DNA of 64,000 nt, from positions 439,147,502-439,211,501 of the forward strand of contig OZ010794.1 of the NCBI GenBank assembly GCA_963932465.1, given 5' to 3'. The translations under genes and the position numbers were made by a program. The notes beneath the pieces are model-generated. The model did no database searches. It saw only the letters and a program-made list of their open reading frames with translations, and was not told where the DNA came from. Source of the DNA: Maratus speciosus (taxonomy: Eukaryota > Arthropoda > Arachnida > Araneae > Salticidae). Shown piece after piece: positions 24,701-38,800 of this stretch (position 1 is the stretch's first letter; every line of letters starts with the position of its first letter).

Positions 24701-27700
24701 AATTTAATATGTTTTATGATGACTGTCTTATGTCAACAAAGGGTAATTTCTTTTCCAAATGGTGTCAAAGATTTTTATGTAGAGTAAACTGTTTTTAATT
24801 ATTTAAGAGTCTATAAAAAAGAAGATGGGTTTCCTGATTTAAAAATTTAATTTAAATTTTGAATTTAAAAAAAGGGTGTACCTGTTTAAAAACAAGTTGG
24901 AAATTGCTCGTCAAACGTGGCAAATGAGGTGCGTTCGTACTATAACTAGTTTTATAATTATTTTTTGCACCCCATATTGTACTGAATGTATACTTTTTTG
25001 CACTTCATAAAGCGCATAGTCCGATACATCATTAAAATGCACTTCCAATAATTTTTTCCCATTCCCCGTAATGTAACGGAACACTTTTGACTGTCCCTGT
25101 AATTAAACTATACATCCGATTTTCCTAAAATTTGAAATGGCTCGACAAAATTTTGCAACAGTTATATCTTTAAAATTTCAGATCATTCGGAAGGCTCTCA
25201 TATCATTAAAATGCACTTTCAATAATTTCTCCCATTGGCCGTAATGTAAAGAAAAACTTTTGACTGTCCCTGTCATTAAACTATACATCCGATTTTCATA
25301 AACTTTTAAATGGCTCGACAAAATTTTGCAACAATCATATATTTGAAATTTCAGACCATTCGGTTGGGTAGTTTTTGCTCTGTTACATGCGGACAGACGG
25401 ACGGACGGACTGAACGACGACTATAGGTGCTACGTATTTATATAATTACGAACGCACCTAAAAAGGGGGGAGTATTTATTTATTTTTATCCTTTCATATA
25501 TGAGCTGTTTAAAATCACCATTGTGGGAAAATTGTGTCTTTGAAAATTGGGGATAAATGTATGAAGCAGTGTTTAAATTGCACCATAACTTAACTCCAGT
25601 ACTTCTTTATTTTTTGTGAATATTTAAAAATTAGCTGGAATCGCACCAGAGCTTATAAATACTGTTCATCAGAGCAGCCCTGTATGTTATAGTTTGTTGG
25701 TTGATAAAAAAATGCTTGGTGGGTAAGATTTTCTGAAAACTCCCCACACTTGATTATAAATAGATTTTGCCAGCTGTTCATTCATTAGATTTTATATACA
25801 TGCTATGCTATTGATAAAATATATTATCATTTTTTTTTTTTTACTGAACAAAAATTGATTTAAATTTTGAAAAAGTGTTAAATGTAAAGCTAGTGAAGAG
25901 AATTAGGGGGGGTGGGGGGGGGGATATGCTATGTTTCTTAGTACTTCAGAATTTTATGGCTCCTTCATTTTTATTAGAAATTAAGCCTTGGCATGGAGAG
26001 TATCTAGACCAAAGATATTTTTAATGCTATAAGTAAGGATCGACTGAAACAAGTTTTTAAGACCGAAACCGAATTTTGGTAATCTTCCTAATTTCGGCCG
26101 AAAACGAAAAGACCAAATTTTTTAATACATACATAATATACATAATTATTAACTAATTATATGTGTGTCCCAAGTTGTCTGTCTGTGCCTCTCACCAAAA
26201 CTTTTTATTTTCATATAAAATAAAATGTAACGATATCTACGACACAGAATGATTCTCTAATTATACGAATTTCATCTAATTAAACAAAGTTTTCAGCACA
26301 CATACCTCGATTTATCTTTTATAATGATTTTTGTAAATGATCATCTGTTATACTAGAACTTTCTCAAAGAAAATTCGAAACACTTCTGTGGTTTCAAAGT
26401 AAAAATTTTCTATTACTGTTAAGTCTGAAACTTCCAATGAACACGTGAAAAGCATGTACAAAGTTTAGTCATATATGCATTGCTTTTTTTACAATTTGCA
26501 CTTGACACTCATTTTGACTTCAGTCAGTTCTGACTGATAATTACAAATAGTGAAGTTCATAGCAATAAATTACAGTGTCTATCATTTGAGCCGATGCAGC
26601 TCAAATTAATGAGTGATGTTGAAAATTTCCGAAGGAAGAAACGAGATTTTTGGAATACAAATAGCTTCAGTTCGACTGAACTTCCAGCAGCATTTTAGCC
26701 TAAAACGAATTTTCGTCAAGGCGAAAATCAGATTTTGGAACGAAACCGAATTTTCGAATGATTTCTAGCTATAAGCATATTTCATGCTTTGTTTTTATAC
26801 AATTCAGTGTGCTGCTTAAATTTTACCCTGCAGGCTAAGTGCAGATCTTAATGGTCATAAAATAGCTCCCCTTTTTTATATTTCATAATCATAATACAGT
26901 CAAGGATCTATAATCCGCACTCCCGTAATCCGCAATTTCCTATAATTCGCATTGCTTAATGAATGTAAACAATTAAACAAATTTACAAATTCTTGATCCA
27001 AAAATGATTTTTTAAAAGAAATATCTGAAAAATTTAAATATAAAAGTGAATACAATCAATTTTTTAATACAAGAATTTGAAAAATGCAATTTTTGAGATA
27101 GCATATTAAATTATTTATTATATATCATATTTAAAATAGTGTCCAGAAATAAGAAAAAGACATATACCCCATAATCCGCAATATTCCCTAATCTGCACAA
27201 CCTTTGGTCCCAACTTGTGCGGATTAAAGAACTTTGCCTGTAATACCATCGCTCTCTTTTAAATGATTTATTACACCTAAATATTGTTTTAATACATTTT
27301 TAAAACTTATGGTTTTGTTATTTACTCTTTCTAATAATTTTCAACCATTTAGAAGCACTGCATACAACTTTTTCATCAACAAGAATGAACAGCTATTCTT
27401 CATAAAATATTAAATGCTTATTTTATTAATAATGATTGGAATTGGCAGTTTGAAATAAAAAGTAAAATTTAGAATAATAGGTGTTTCTGTCTCTTTCTTG
27501 TCTTCTCCTGATCTTGCATAAAAATTCACACGCATCCAAAATATGTCAAGGAGTATTTTAAAAGGAGCCTTTAAGTAATTCCCAGCTAATATCTATTCCA
27601 AGTACATATAAAATTATAAATAGAAAGATCAAAGAGTTGTTTTTATAAGTCCTAGTTTCACAAGATATCTGTAATTAGCACCAGAATATATTCTACTGCA

Positions 27701-30700
27701 TTGAAATGCATTATTTCGTGTTTAGTAAATCTTTTGCTTGTGAATATTTAAGAAATAAAAAAACATTCATTTAAGGAAGAACAAAGGAAAAAAAAATTAC
27801 AAGCAATTACGCGTTGCAGTGCTACATGGAAGGGGGGGGGGGGGAATTCTAGGTAGATGGCAATTTTTGTTATGTGATAATTTTGTTTTAACCCACCTTT
27901 TAAATGGCATTAAAATTAATCAGAGTATTTTATCATTGTACTAGCAGGCTTTGCCTGCTTTGTTGCTCGATTTTTTCAAACAAACCTTGAATCAAATAAA
28001 ATATATCGGTGAATTTGACCTAGAGTTTTAAAGCAATATGGACCTTTACCTGGAATGTCCTTCTGTATTGGTGAAAACGACACAAACTCCATTGCGTTAT
28101 TATATTTTCTAATGTGTCAAACAAAATTAGTGCTGCTGAGCACCAAATCTTTTAGTTGCTCATTTAGAGGAGAACTTGGTTAAGAACGATACAACGATAT
28201 GCAGTATACTAAAACATCCCTGAAAAATTATCTCTAATTAATAATGGCAGTCTCATACGTCCTTTTTAAAAAGGCTAATCTTTCAAAATTGGGTTCAACT
28301 GATTATAAAACTTTCACCCATAATTCCATAACTAAACAATGCAGAACGATATCTTATAAAATAAAACCTTTCCTAAAAAATTATCTAACTAGCAATGCAA
28401 GTCTTATCAAAATCCATCCTGTAGAACTTTTTAAAAAGGATAATCTTTCATAATCAGGTTTACCTGTTTATAGAACTTTACCCAATATTTCTATACCTAT
28501 GCAACTTAGAACGATGTATATACTAAAACCTTCTTTGAAAAATTATCTAAATAACAATGCAAATCTCATCAAAATATGTTCAGTAGAATTCAAGTTATAC
28601 ACAGCTAGAATGAAATTACCATTTGTATTTTATATATGTAGATATACAAAGTAACAGGGCCTTGAACTTTATTTGAATTTCATACATTTTGATATTCTAT
28701 GTTAAATCACTTATTATGTTTTTAATTTGTATGTATTATATCTGTTTATTATATTTCCATGAGTACATTCATAATACAGTTTTATCAACAACAACAAAAT
28801 TATTTTCATGTAATTATTTTTGTAAGCATTTATTACTTTCAAATTAATTTCCTTCCCTGTCCTTGTCTTATCTTAAAACTTACTTAAATATTTCAAATAT
28901 GTAGTAAGAATTATAGTGTTTTATTATTATTATTATTATTTTAGCTTATTTTTCCTTTTTAAAAATTAATTAGGGAAGATAATAATCTCTAAATATTTTC
29001 TCGTTATAGTTATTTCTTTTAAACCTTTGGCTAGTGAGTTTAATTTTACTAGTAATCTTTGTCGTGCTATAAATGTGAGAGGAGGGGTAAGCTAGTAGTA
29101 TATGTATACATCATTTTACTAGTTAAAGGATTAGAAATTTCAAAATTTATTAAGTTTTTGATTTTCTTTACAGAGTAGTACTTTATCACTTCCTCAATCT
29201 GCCATGATAACAAGTTCAATCAAAGAAGCTGAAAGCCTTGAAGAAATCTCGCAACAAGTACCAGAAGTCAAACAATCTCATATCGAAGTAAATCCATCTC
29301 ATGTTGAAGTCAAACAATCTCGTGCTGAAATCAAAGAATCTCGTAATGAAGAACCAAAAGTTCAGGTTAAATTACCAAATGTAAGAATTTTACTGATTAA
29401 TTTAATTTATGTATATTTCTAAATGAATTCTCTTATTTAAGAACATGTCTATCTCTGTGACTTATAAAATTACACATTCTTCTTTTTTCTGTGTGACATT
29501 GTACTATATTAACTTAAGTTTTCAATATTTGATAAATGACCAGTAAAATTTTCAGTCTAAAACATATATTATTGTGTTAAAAATTAATCTAATATAATTA
29601 CGCATGCAGCATTTACTGCAGTTCCAAAAAATAAGCTTTGATTTATTCTGTTGAGCTGATTCAGTTAGCAGATCAGGTGTTGTGATCGTTAAAGGTTAGT
29701 TGGGTGAATTAGTCCTCCAGATTCGTCCGGGATGGACCAGTTGGTAGAGCATTGGTAGCTTCAGCAAGACATCCCTGGTTCGAATTCTGGCCCGGACTTT
29801 TTCACCCACTTGGAAAATTTACAGCTGTTATCATTTTTTTTTTTTTCTGTTTTGATCTAATTTTAGTAGCCTTTTCTAACCCTGTTATTAATTATACTAT
29901 AAAAGTATTATGGATATTTTTTTTCTAATGCTTTAGAAACAATTTTTAAACATATATAACTCAAATTAGGTTTTTTACTTGTTAAACTTAGTTTTACTAT
30001 CATGGCTCAAATGCTATCGACCTAACAATTATTAAATGCTCTAACATGAATTTAAAAATTTGCACTTAAAAAATTAATCTTTTTAATTTAAAAAAATGAC
30101 ATTAACATTTCTATTGCTCATAACTAAAGTTTTTTTCCCATAATATTTAATTATTTGAATTTCCATTTAAGAATAATTGACTTGCTCTACAGAACTTGTT
30201 TTGAAGAAGGAGGGGGAGGGAGTACATTTTTGTTTAATATGACCATTCTGAACAAACAGATTATGCATTGCTGATTTTTTTAATCAATGAATGCTTTTTA
30301 ATTAAGATGCAATGTTTAAAACATTAAGAAATCAAATGTATTAAAAAACATTGATTTATATAAAGAATATGAATCAAGTGCAAGTTATTTTTTATGCCAC
30401 TGTTAATTCAATCTGTAACCTAATTATATTTCTCCATACATTGATTTAACTCTGTATTCATTGTAAATCATTAGTGTTCACAATTGTAATTTATATTGTA
30501 ATTGAATATAGTAATTATATTTATATTGTAATTGAATATAGTAATTATATTTATATTGTAATTGTATATTTCTTATTGCTATGCCTTTTTATATTTTTTG
30601 CTAATAAATATTTTATGTTCTAAATTTTGATAGGTGCCTGCACTAACTTCTAGAAGAAATACTCTGTCTATTCCTGAACCAAAATCTCCAAGTCATGGTG

Positions 30701-32819
30701 AATGGACGAATAGAATCCTTGCTCATATCAAAGGTTATTGTTGCATAATCATTTAAAATAATAATAAATAATAATAAAATCTAAATAAATATATATGTGA
30801 AACGATAAAGCTGAGCCCATTTTAAAATTTAAAATCCCCTTTTTAAAAAATTTAAATTTAAATTTAGAAATTAAAATTCAAACTTTTTAAATGCTTTTGT
30901 AACTGTGTCTTTAATGATTAAAACTTCATTTGGCCCTGGTAAGTTGGTTTTCCCGCATAGCACTTTATAACTTTAAAACATCATTTTGAGACACTGATTA
31001 AGAATATTTTTTATGATGATAGCACAACTTTTCAAGTGTATCGGCAGCCTGCAGGCTGAACTTTAGGCAACGCCTTGCCCGGGACAATCAATCATTGAGC
31101 TATCGTCCAATAAAATTAAAAATATGTCCAGTTTTGTAGCAATGGCCTCTGGCGGAAATAATGCCAATTACTCCATTTAAATACTGCAACTCGCCGTTGT
31201 GAGCGGCGGATTTTAAGATCTAAATAATGCCATAATCATCCACGCAATTCTGCTCTCTGTGGAGCGCTTTGCAATAGATGAATTCCTGAAGTACAGAATT
31301 CAACAAGTCTCAGTTCTCATCTCAAATGAGCCTGGTTTCCAAGGAGTCATGTGCATAAAAATAAAATAAACCAGGTCCCAAGAAAGTACAGTGTATTCAA
31401 TCCAACATGCACTTTTTGTCAGAGTTTATTGGGCTCAGGACACCACTCACGTCCCATGACTACCTGAAAACGAAAAGCTCGGACTGAGCTATTCTATGTA
31501 TGCACTGACACGTCAGGCTAGCTCCATAAACCTAGAAATGGATCGCTCACGACCCTGCTATGTTCCAGAAACCCGTCATCTCCAATGCCCCTGCCCCGTA
31601 CCGGAATTCCTGAGTGGGCCGCTATGCTAAAGAGCCCCGTCATCGCCCAAACCTACGTGAGAGAAAACCCCGTTGCCTCCGGTTTCCTTATATATGTATA
31701 TATATATATATATATATGCAGAATCAGCCTTATTGAAGAGGATGAATTTTAAAAATGCTTTATTTTTGCAGTAGAGCGCTGATTATCCAAACTCCAATTA
31801 ACCGAACTTCCAATTATCCGAACACCAATTATCCAAACACCCTATTAGACCAGGATATCAGATTTTAAATGATAATGAGATTGTGGATGATATTCAAGAC
31901 GAAAAAGAAATTGAAAATGAATGCTCTGAAAGTGATCAAGGTCCATCACATATCGAAGCCTTTGAATGTTTGAAAACAGCTATGAAATGGCTCAAACGGC
32001 AGAAGAATGCTGTTCCTATTCAATTAACGTATTTAAGAAGAGTTCGAGATATGGCAGCATTAAAAAGAATGTCTTCTTTGAAGCAAGCAACAGTCGAAAG
32101 TTTTTTTGCTTAAATTATAATCTCTGGAGTTCAGAAAATGGTAATAAAAAGTAAACAAAAATAAAAAGATAAAAATCAATTTTTAAACATGCCAGCATTA
32201 ACTAGTGCTGTCAGTCTAAAGCGTGGATAAAGTGTGAAGATTTCAGTATAGTCAGGAAATCCGTCAAATTGTCTGTCCATTTATCCGAACTTTTGCTTAT
32301 CCAAACTAGGGTCGGTCCCGACTTGTTCGGATAATCAGCGCTCTACTGTACTTTTATATTTATATGACAAGTGGATGATTAAATATCCAATGAGAATAAT
32401 TTTGGAAGTTGATGTTGATATTTTATGATGAGCCTCCCCCCCCCCCCCCCCCTCTCCTTCCTCCCACACAAAATGTTTATGGATTAGAAATCCATTTAAA
32501 AAATTCAATTGTAAGGAAGCATATTTGTCATATCTAAAAAAAAGTTATTATGTATAAGTTCTTTGGGCTGATTTGAGTGATTTTATATGTTGTGTTGATA
32601 TTGATTAGAATGGTCTTCTGTGTGATATCTCACATGTGCTAATCGGAAATTTAGATATAAAATAGTAGTAACTGTGCTGTCATATAAATATCATTGATCA
32701 AAGATTAAAATTTTATTTTAACCCATTTGTGCCTGAATTTTTGTCTTCTCAAATTTTTTGGTAAAATCACTTTAAAATGTTGCAAAATGAACCGGAAAAT
32801 ACTAAAAAAAATTAAGCTT

Positions 32820-32866
<47 letters not shown>

Positions 32867-35800
32867 ATAAAATGTAAAAGAAATAAATATGAGTATTTCT
32901 AGTAGAATAATATGCATAATTATACATTTTGCCTATATTTATATTTAAAATGTTTTTAAATTGTATATTATGTACTATAATTAGTATTTTAATGAACTAC
33001 AAAAAAAAAATATATTTATTTCTTTGCAGAGACTAATAATGTTATAACTATTATTAATAATAAAATAAGAATAATCGTATTGTAGACTTAATAACAATTT
33101 ATTTCATAAATATCTTCTAAAGGAGATTGCATAAATAACTGTCTCCTAAATTTCTAACAAAAATATGTGCCCATTTATGCCTAGAACCCTATATTTTGTA
33201 CATTACAAAAATGCATAAAAAATACGCTTGAACCTTTAATTTCGCAATTTAAAAAAGTGCGTATTTCAAAAAAGTCCACAAGCTAAGATTATAACTTGCG
33301 ATTTTGGGTCCATGATAGAAAAAATACAAATAAACTTACTTTTTACATTTCGCCCTCTTGAAAAATTAAAAATCTATAAACACCGAAAAAAGCCTTAATT
33401 TAAGCAAATAAATTTCCACCTTGTGCTGTCATCTCTCGGTTATAGATAAAGACATTTATAAATAATGATTTCATTCAATTTTCATGTTATAAAGAAGAAG
33501 AAAATTATACGAATGTATTAAAATTTGAAACGTCCCAAAAATGGGACGCTAGGCATAAATGGGTTAAAATTAAGACTTTCATGTCGAAATACAATATTTT
33601 GTTGGAACACACATGGGCTATCATTGTGTATGCTGTATTCTATATATTTGCCTTCTCTTTATGCATTGTAATACTGCTGTTAACAAACATAAAATAATGG
33701 ATATTGGTTAAAATTTTGTGGGTATAATTATGGGACTTTCCAATTTATTACCAAGTGCATCACTTCTGAATTTTTTGTTTTGATTATAATTGAAGTTTTT
33801 TGTCTTGCAAGAAAAACAGAAAATGTCTGTATTTTGCAGGAAATATTAATTTATCACAGATCAGGCAAGTTTCTTATGTCTTAGTAATACATTTTTGCCG
33901 AATTTGAACAAAGATATTCAAGCACTGTGTTTCGATTTTAGCCTTTCGTAAATTGAAAGTCTCCAGAAGTGACATCCATAGATACTTTGGTATTTTTTCA
34001 TATGATGTTCTATACACACAGGTAGAACTGTGAGTTTTATAATGTCCATGGGACTTTAGCAGCACCAAGAAGTCCTTTTTAGCCAAATTTTATTCTAAGG
34101 ATCTGGATGAAAATAAAATCCTAACTCTCTATAAAAGCTATATCTATGGCTGTAGCTTTGACTAAAATTTCTTGAGATTACCATCTATTAACATTATATA
34201 GTCATAGAGGAATTATTTTCATTTAAAATGACTAATTTTTTATTAATTAAATATTATCAGGAGAAAAAAGTCATGAACATAGAATCTTGCAGCAGAAAAT
34301 AGTGTGTGTTATTAACCCTAAAATGTTACACTTATTTTTATTAATGGTTCTATTCTGTGGTGCAAGGATAGCCCAAATAAAAATATAATCTTAAAGTTTC
34401 CAAAAAGTGTTTATTTCAGAATTAAAAAAAGGAACTTATTTCTGAAAAAAGAAAAAAAATAATAATAACTAGGATATTTGTTTTTTCAGAATTTAGTGTC
34501 GCCCCCAAAGAGGAAAAGAAAAAAATATTATTATTATTACGTGGTTAAACCCATCGAATTTTGATGAAAGGAAATTTTTAAAAAATAACGGTTTGATTAA
34601 TTTATAATAAACCTACAAAATTAGTTACAATAAAAAATACATCTTATATTGGTTAATCTAACTCTCAAACAAATATTATTTTAACCTAAAGGTCACGCTC
34701 TTCTATAAAGACACTCTAAATTTTTGTAAAAGTGTGTGATTTCAATTGTGTTATTTTCAAAAGTGAAGCATTTCTGTCTGTGAAGAATTTCAAAGCCGCT
34801 GGTGTGAAAATTATGCACTTCTACAAAACTTATTTCAGTTTTAAGACTTAAAATACATGATTTAATTTTATATAAAATGATGTCATTTGCATCTGCTGAA
34901 GAATTTCACATTTACAATCCAGTCTTAAACAGCATCTATAGAAAAGTATGCATATCACGTCACTATCGCTGAATAATACACAAACCCAGCAAAAAGCGAA
35001 GTCATAAACTTGTAAAAAAAAAAAAAAAAATAATAGTCTATCTAATGATTCATATGCCTTCATTTGTTTGTAACATTAATATGGATTCTTAAAATTAAAT
35101 ATAGTTTATAATAGCTCTATGATATTTTTTCAAAATAGCATGTATTTTAATTACAATTTTTTTCCAACAAAAAGATATAGTAATCTACTATTTTCCTTTT
35201 ACTTTCTACAGAAATGGAGTACTTCAGTTGTCACAATTACAGAAATGGGATTAAAGACTACAAAAAAACAACAACAAAAAAAAAAATATCAAAAATAAAT
35301 TGAGATGCAGTTTTCAAACAAATTGCATTAAAAAGTACTTTTTCCCTCCTATACGAAGTTGTAAAAATTTAAAATGGGCGGTGCTTAGAAGTTAAAAAAA
35401 ATTGCAGTATATATTATCAGTATTTAACCGTATGATGATACATCTGCTTCATTTTATGGCTGGCTTATGTAATGGAACGTTATTCTTTAGGGACAACACT
35501 TTAATTGTTGCCCTAAAGAAATAGCATATCAGGAGCTGATACGAGAAGAGAAAAGAAATAAATATACAGTGAATTCTCAATAAGTCGAATTTGAAGGGAC
35601 CGGCAAAAGTATTCTAGTTATCATAAGTTCGACTTATCGAAAATCCTTAAATACATATGGAAAATATATCGAAAATCATTCAATCATATGGATAGGAAAT
35701 GCAATTATACTGTAATAATGGAGTCTGGCAAAATGAACATATAGTACATAAGATATACTTACAAACTCGAATTTTCTGAAAAAAACTTGTTAATGATGAC

Positions 35801-38800
35801 TGTTTGAAGGAACTTTGTTGTCTTTCACAATTTAGAAAGTTGCTCACATTTTGTAAACAAAGGAAAATAGAATGGTTTCGAGATATTGCTGTAGTGTCGT
35901 CATTGCTGCATTTGCTTCTTGATTATTTGTAGGAAGCACAATGTACTTCCTTATAATCTTCAGATTCAAGATCGTTTTCCACACTTTTTATTGCTTCAAT
36001 TATATCTGTATCACTAAGTTCTCCACAATCTACAATATTTTCATCAATATTCAAAAACTTAGTATTTTCATCTTCAGAAATAACTTGATCTTGTAGAATT
36101 TTATTCACAACAAGTGAGTCTGCATTGCTTGCAAAGAAGCCACATCTACTGAAGCAATTTTTTATAGTGATTTGTTTCACATCATTGTTCCTTCCAACCA
36201 TGCAAAATCAGTTTAATTGCTTCTAATACATCTAATACATTCTAACACTCTTGACTTATTCCATTTTCGTCATCCTTGATTGCCTTCCGCACTAGACGTT
36301 TTCTGTAGGAATTATTTAAACATTTAATTATTCCCTGGTCTGTTGGTTGTAGTTTAGAAGTTGTGTTAGAAGGGAGAAATTCTAACTTGATAGATTTCTA
36401 GTTCAAAAGTTCACCGTGAGCTGTATACTGATCAATGAAGATCAACACTTTACTCTTTTTTATATGAAATACAACATCCAAATTTCTGATGTACTTATTG
36501 AACAATATCAGAGTCATTTAAGCCTTTTTCATCTGTACTGTACGGGAAGTAACTTTTTATTTTTGAAACAGCAAGGATTTTTATATTTACCGAAGACCAG
36601 TAAAGGTAATTTTTCTGTTCCAGAAACATTTGCTCTGACAAGAACAGTTAAAATTTGTAAAAACGTCCCATTTCAGTTTCATTCATATTGAAAATATCGT
36701 CACCATTATAGCCTGCAAGAAGTTTGAATAATGAAACTGTCTTCCATTCATCACACAGTGTATCAGACACACCTTTTGTTTCACTGTGTAATGTCCAAAA
36801 CACAATGTTGTGCCTAGCTTTAAATTTTTCAAGCCATCCCGTGAGAAAGCCTTCCACATTCAATAATTTTGCGAAATCCAAAACTTTCTCACGTAACATC
36901 GTACCACTTATAGGAATTACACTATTTTGAGCCCTGTAATATGTAAACCATTTTACGAGGTTTGTTTCAATATCTGGGAAGGCACACATCTTCATCCTTT
37001 TTTACACTTTGAGTTGACACATGATTTATGTCTTTTGAAAATGCTTTCTTTGGGATATTATATTTCAAATCATTTCTCTTTTCTTTAAATTAGGATTCTT
37101 TTCAATATCTTTTATTGAATTTACTTTTTGTTTGAAAGTAAGAATATGTAATTTTCGCTTTGACATTTTGAAAGACCCAACTGAAAACGTATCACAATGT
37201 GAAAGTAATTAACACTAAAATGACAAGACTCAACATTAGAGCACGAAAGCCCTATAGAATCTAAAGATTGGAAAAAAAATTCCTCCTATAAATGCGTGGA
37301 AAATTTGACCAATACACTTGGCCACCTGCTTTGTTTTGAAAGAACCCATGTTTTAAAAAGGGAATAACTGAGAATGGAATGGGAGAGGGGGAGAACGATT
37401 GCTGACCAAATCACAAATTCGCAGATGCCCTACACTGAACAAGGTAGGAAGTAAAAATAGGCCCTTAAAAGTCGGTGAAGAAGCACAGAAAATTTTATCT
37501 AACAGAAAGTGCCAGTATTTTTGAGCTGTAGAAACATTAAGAAATTATTTCTCTGTTGTAAAAAAATCAACTTAAAAGATGTTGAATTCGGCAGAACGAG
37601 AAAGTTTAACATTGAATTGTAACAAAGGGGTCGGGACTTCGTGTAAACTTCGACTTAAACGCAGTGCCGAAACTAGCCTTTTTTGCACCCGGGGCAAGCA
37701 TGGATTTTGGCACCCCCCTCTCTTCTTCTGCAAAGTATATTTACAAAGAGAATTTTACTAACTTTCTAATAGCCGACTTATTTTAAAATTTAAAATATAA
37801 TCCTAAAATATGTAATACTGAACTACGTAATCCACAATCCAAGGGGGAGGTCACAGGGGGTCATAACTCCCCTCTAAACACCAACAAAAATATTCTAAAG
37901 ATCATTTTTAAAATGAAATATACAGTAGAGTCCTGATTATCCGAGTAACCGAGTTTCCGCTTTAACGGAGTTATTTTTTTTCTGATGGACTGATGGCTTC
38001 TATTGTTATGAAACCGCCATTATAAATGAAGTGTTAGGTGAAGATGAAAGAGCAGCCGTAAAAAGTTAAAACTCTGATTTTCTGGTCAGAATGGGAAGAA
38101 AGAAAATGGCCATAATTTTTTTTATGATCCATTCCAAAGGTATAATCCTTCATTTGGCGCCCCTTCGTTCTGGCGCCCGGGCACATGCCCCCTCTGCCCC
38201 CCCTTAGTTTCAGCCCTGCTTAAACGAATAGTCGACGTATCGAGAATTCACTGTATATCCAAAGAGAACTAGTGGGGAATATAAAAATTAAATATCGGTC
38301 CAAAAATTACCCAAATATCTTATGTATATCCTCAAAACGTAGACTTTTCACAAAAGAAATTCTTTTCTATGTTTAATTTGTACACTGTATTTTTTACAAA
38401 CTTGAATGACATTTAATAGTATAGTGATTATGAAGCTAAAATAGAAAATGTTTACCTTTTTTTTTTTTTTTTTTCAACTTTATATCCTTATTAGAGATTA
38501 AATTTTTATAAATGCAAATTATTGGAAAAAAGAGAAGTAGAGGTAAGACATTTCTTTGGTCCAAGCAAATATTATTTTTTCAGGTGCAAGCTGGGAAATA
38601 AATTTTTTTTTAATAGATAATCTATATTAGAATTTTTTACTTTTCTTTAAAAAAAAATGAAATAAACATTAAAAAAACTTTTTTCAACTTCTATTATTGA
38701 ATGTTATCAGCAAACTTTATTCATTTCATGAAAAATCTAAAAAAAAATACAGGTTTATATAATTTGGCTTAATTGTCTAACAGAAAGGGCAAGCAGTTAC

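Larger units (their letters stand above)
13000..29173 (+). other. Intron 3 of window (largest, 16.2 kb)
   Basis: It contains two hAT MITEs (13064, 26034), a hairpin (16292), a Ty3/gypsy copy (18164), an inverted-terminus element (22985), a dispersed repeat (24892), a pogo-type MITE (26897) and an old interspersed repeat (27940). Stretches at about 13830-15770 and 17000-18160 show only AT-rich sequence, C or G homopolymers (near 14489, 14949, 15353) and short chance ORFs. Confidence 0.75.
29381..30633 (+). other. Intron 4 of window
   Basis: 1.25 kb holding a tRNA-like sequence at 29725 and a 33-bp tandem repeat at 30485. The rest is AT-rich without visible features. Confidence 0.75.
35567..38253 (-). 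mobile_element. Tigger-type DNA transposon relic with nested insertions
   Basis: The left end CAGTGAATTCTCAATAAGTC and the right end TCGACGTATCGAGAATTCACTG are inverse with few changes, flanked by TA on both sides. Subterminal TTCGACTTATCGA-type repeats are typical. The transposase is on the minus strand (35923-37166). A hAT MITE (37662-38218) splits the right end; without it the element is about 2.1 kb. Confidence 0.88.
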
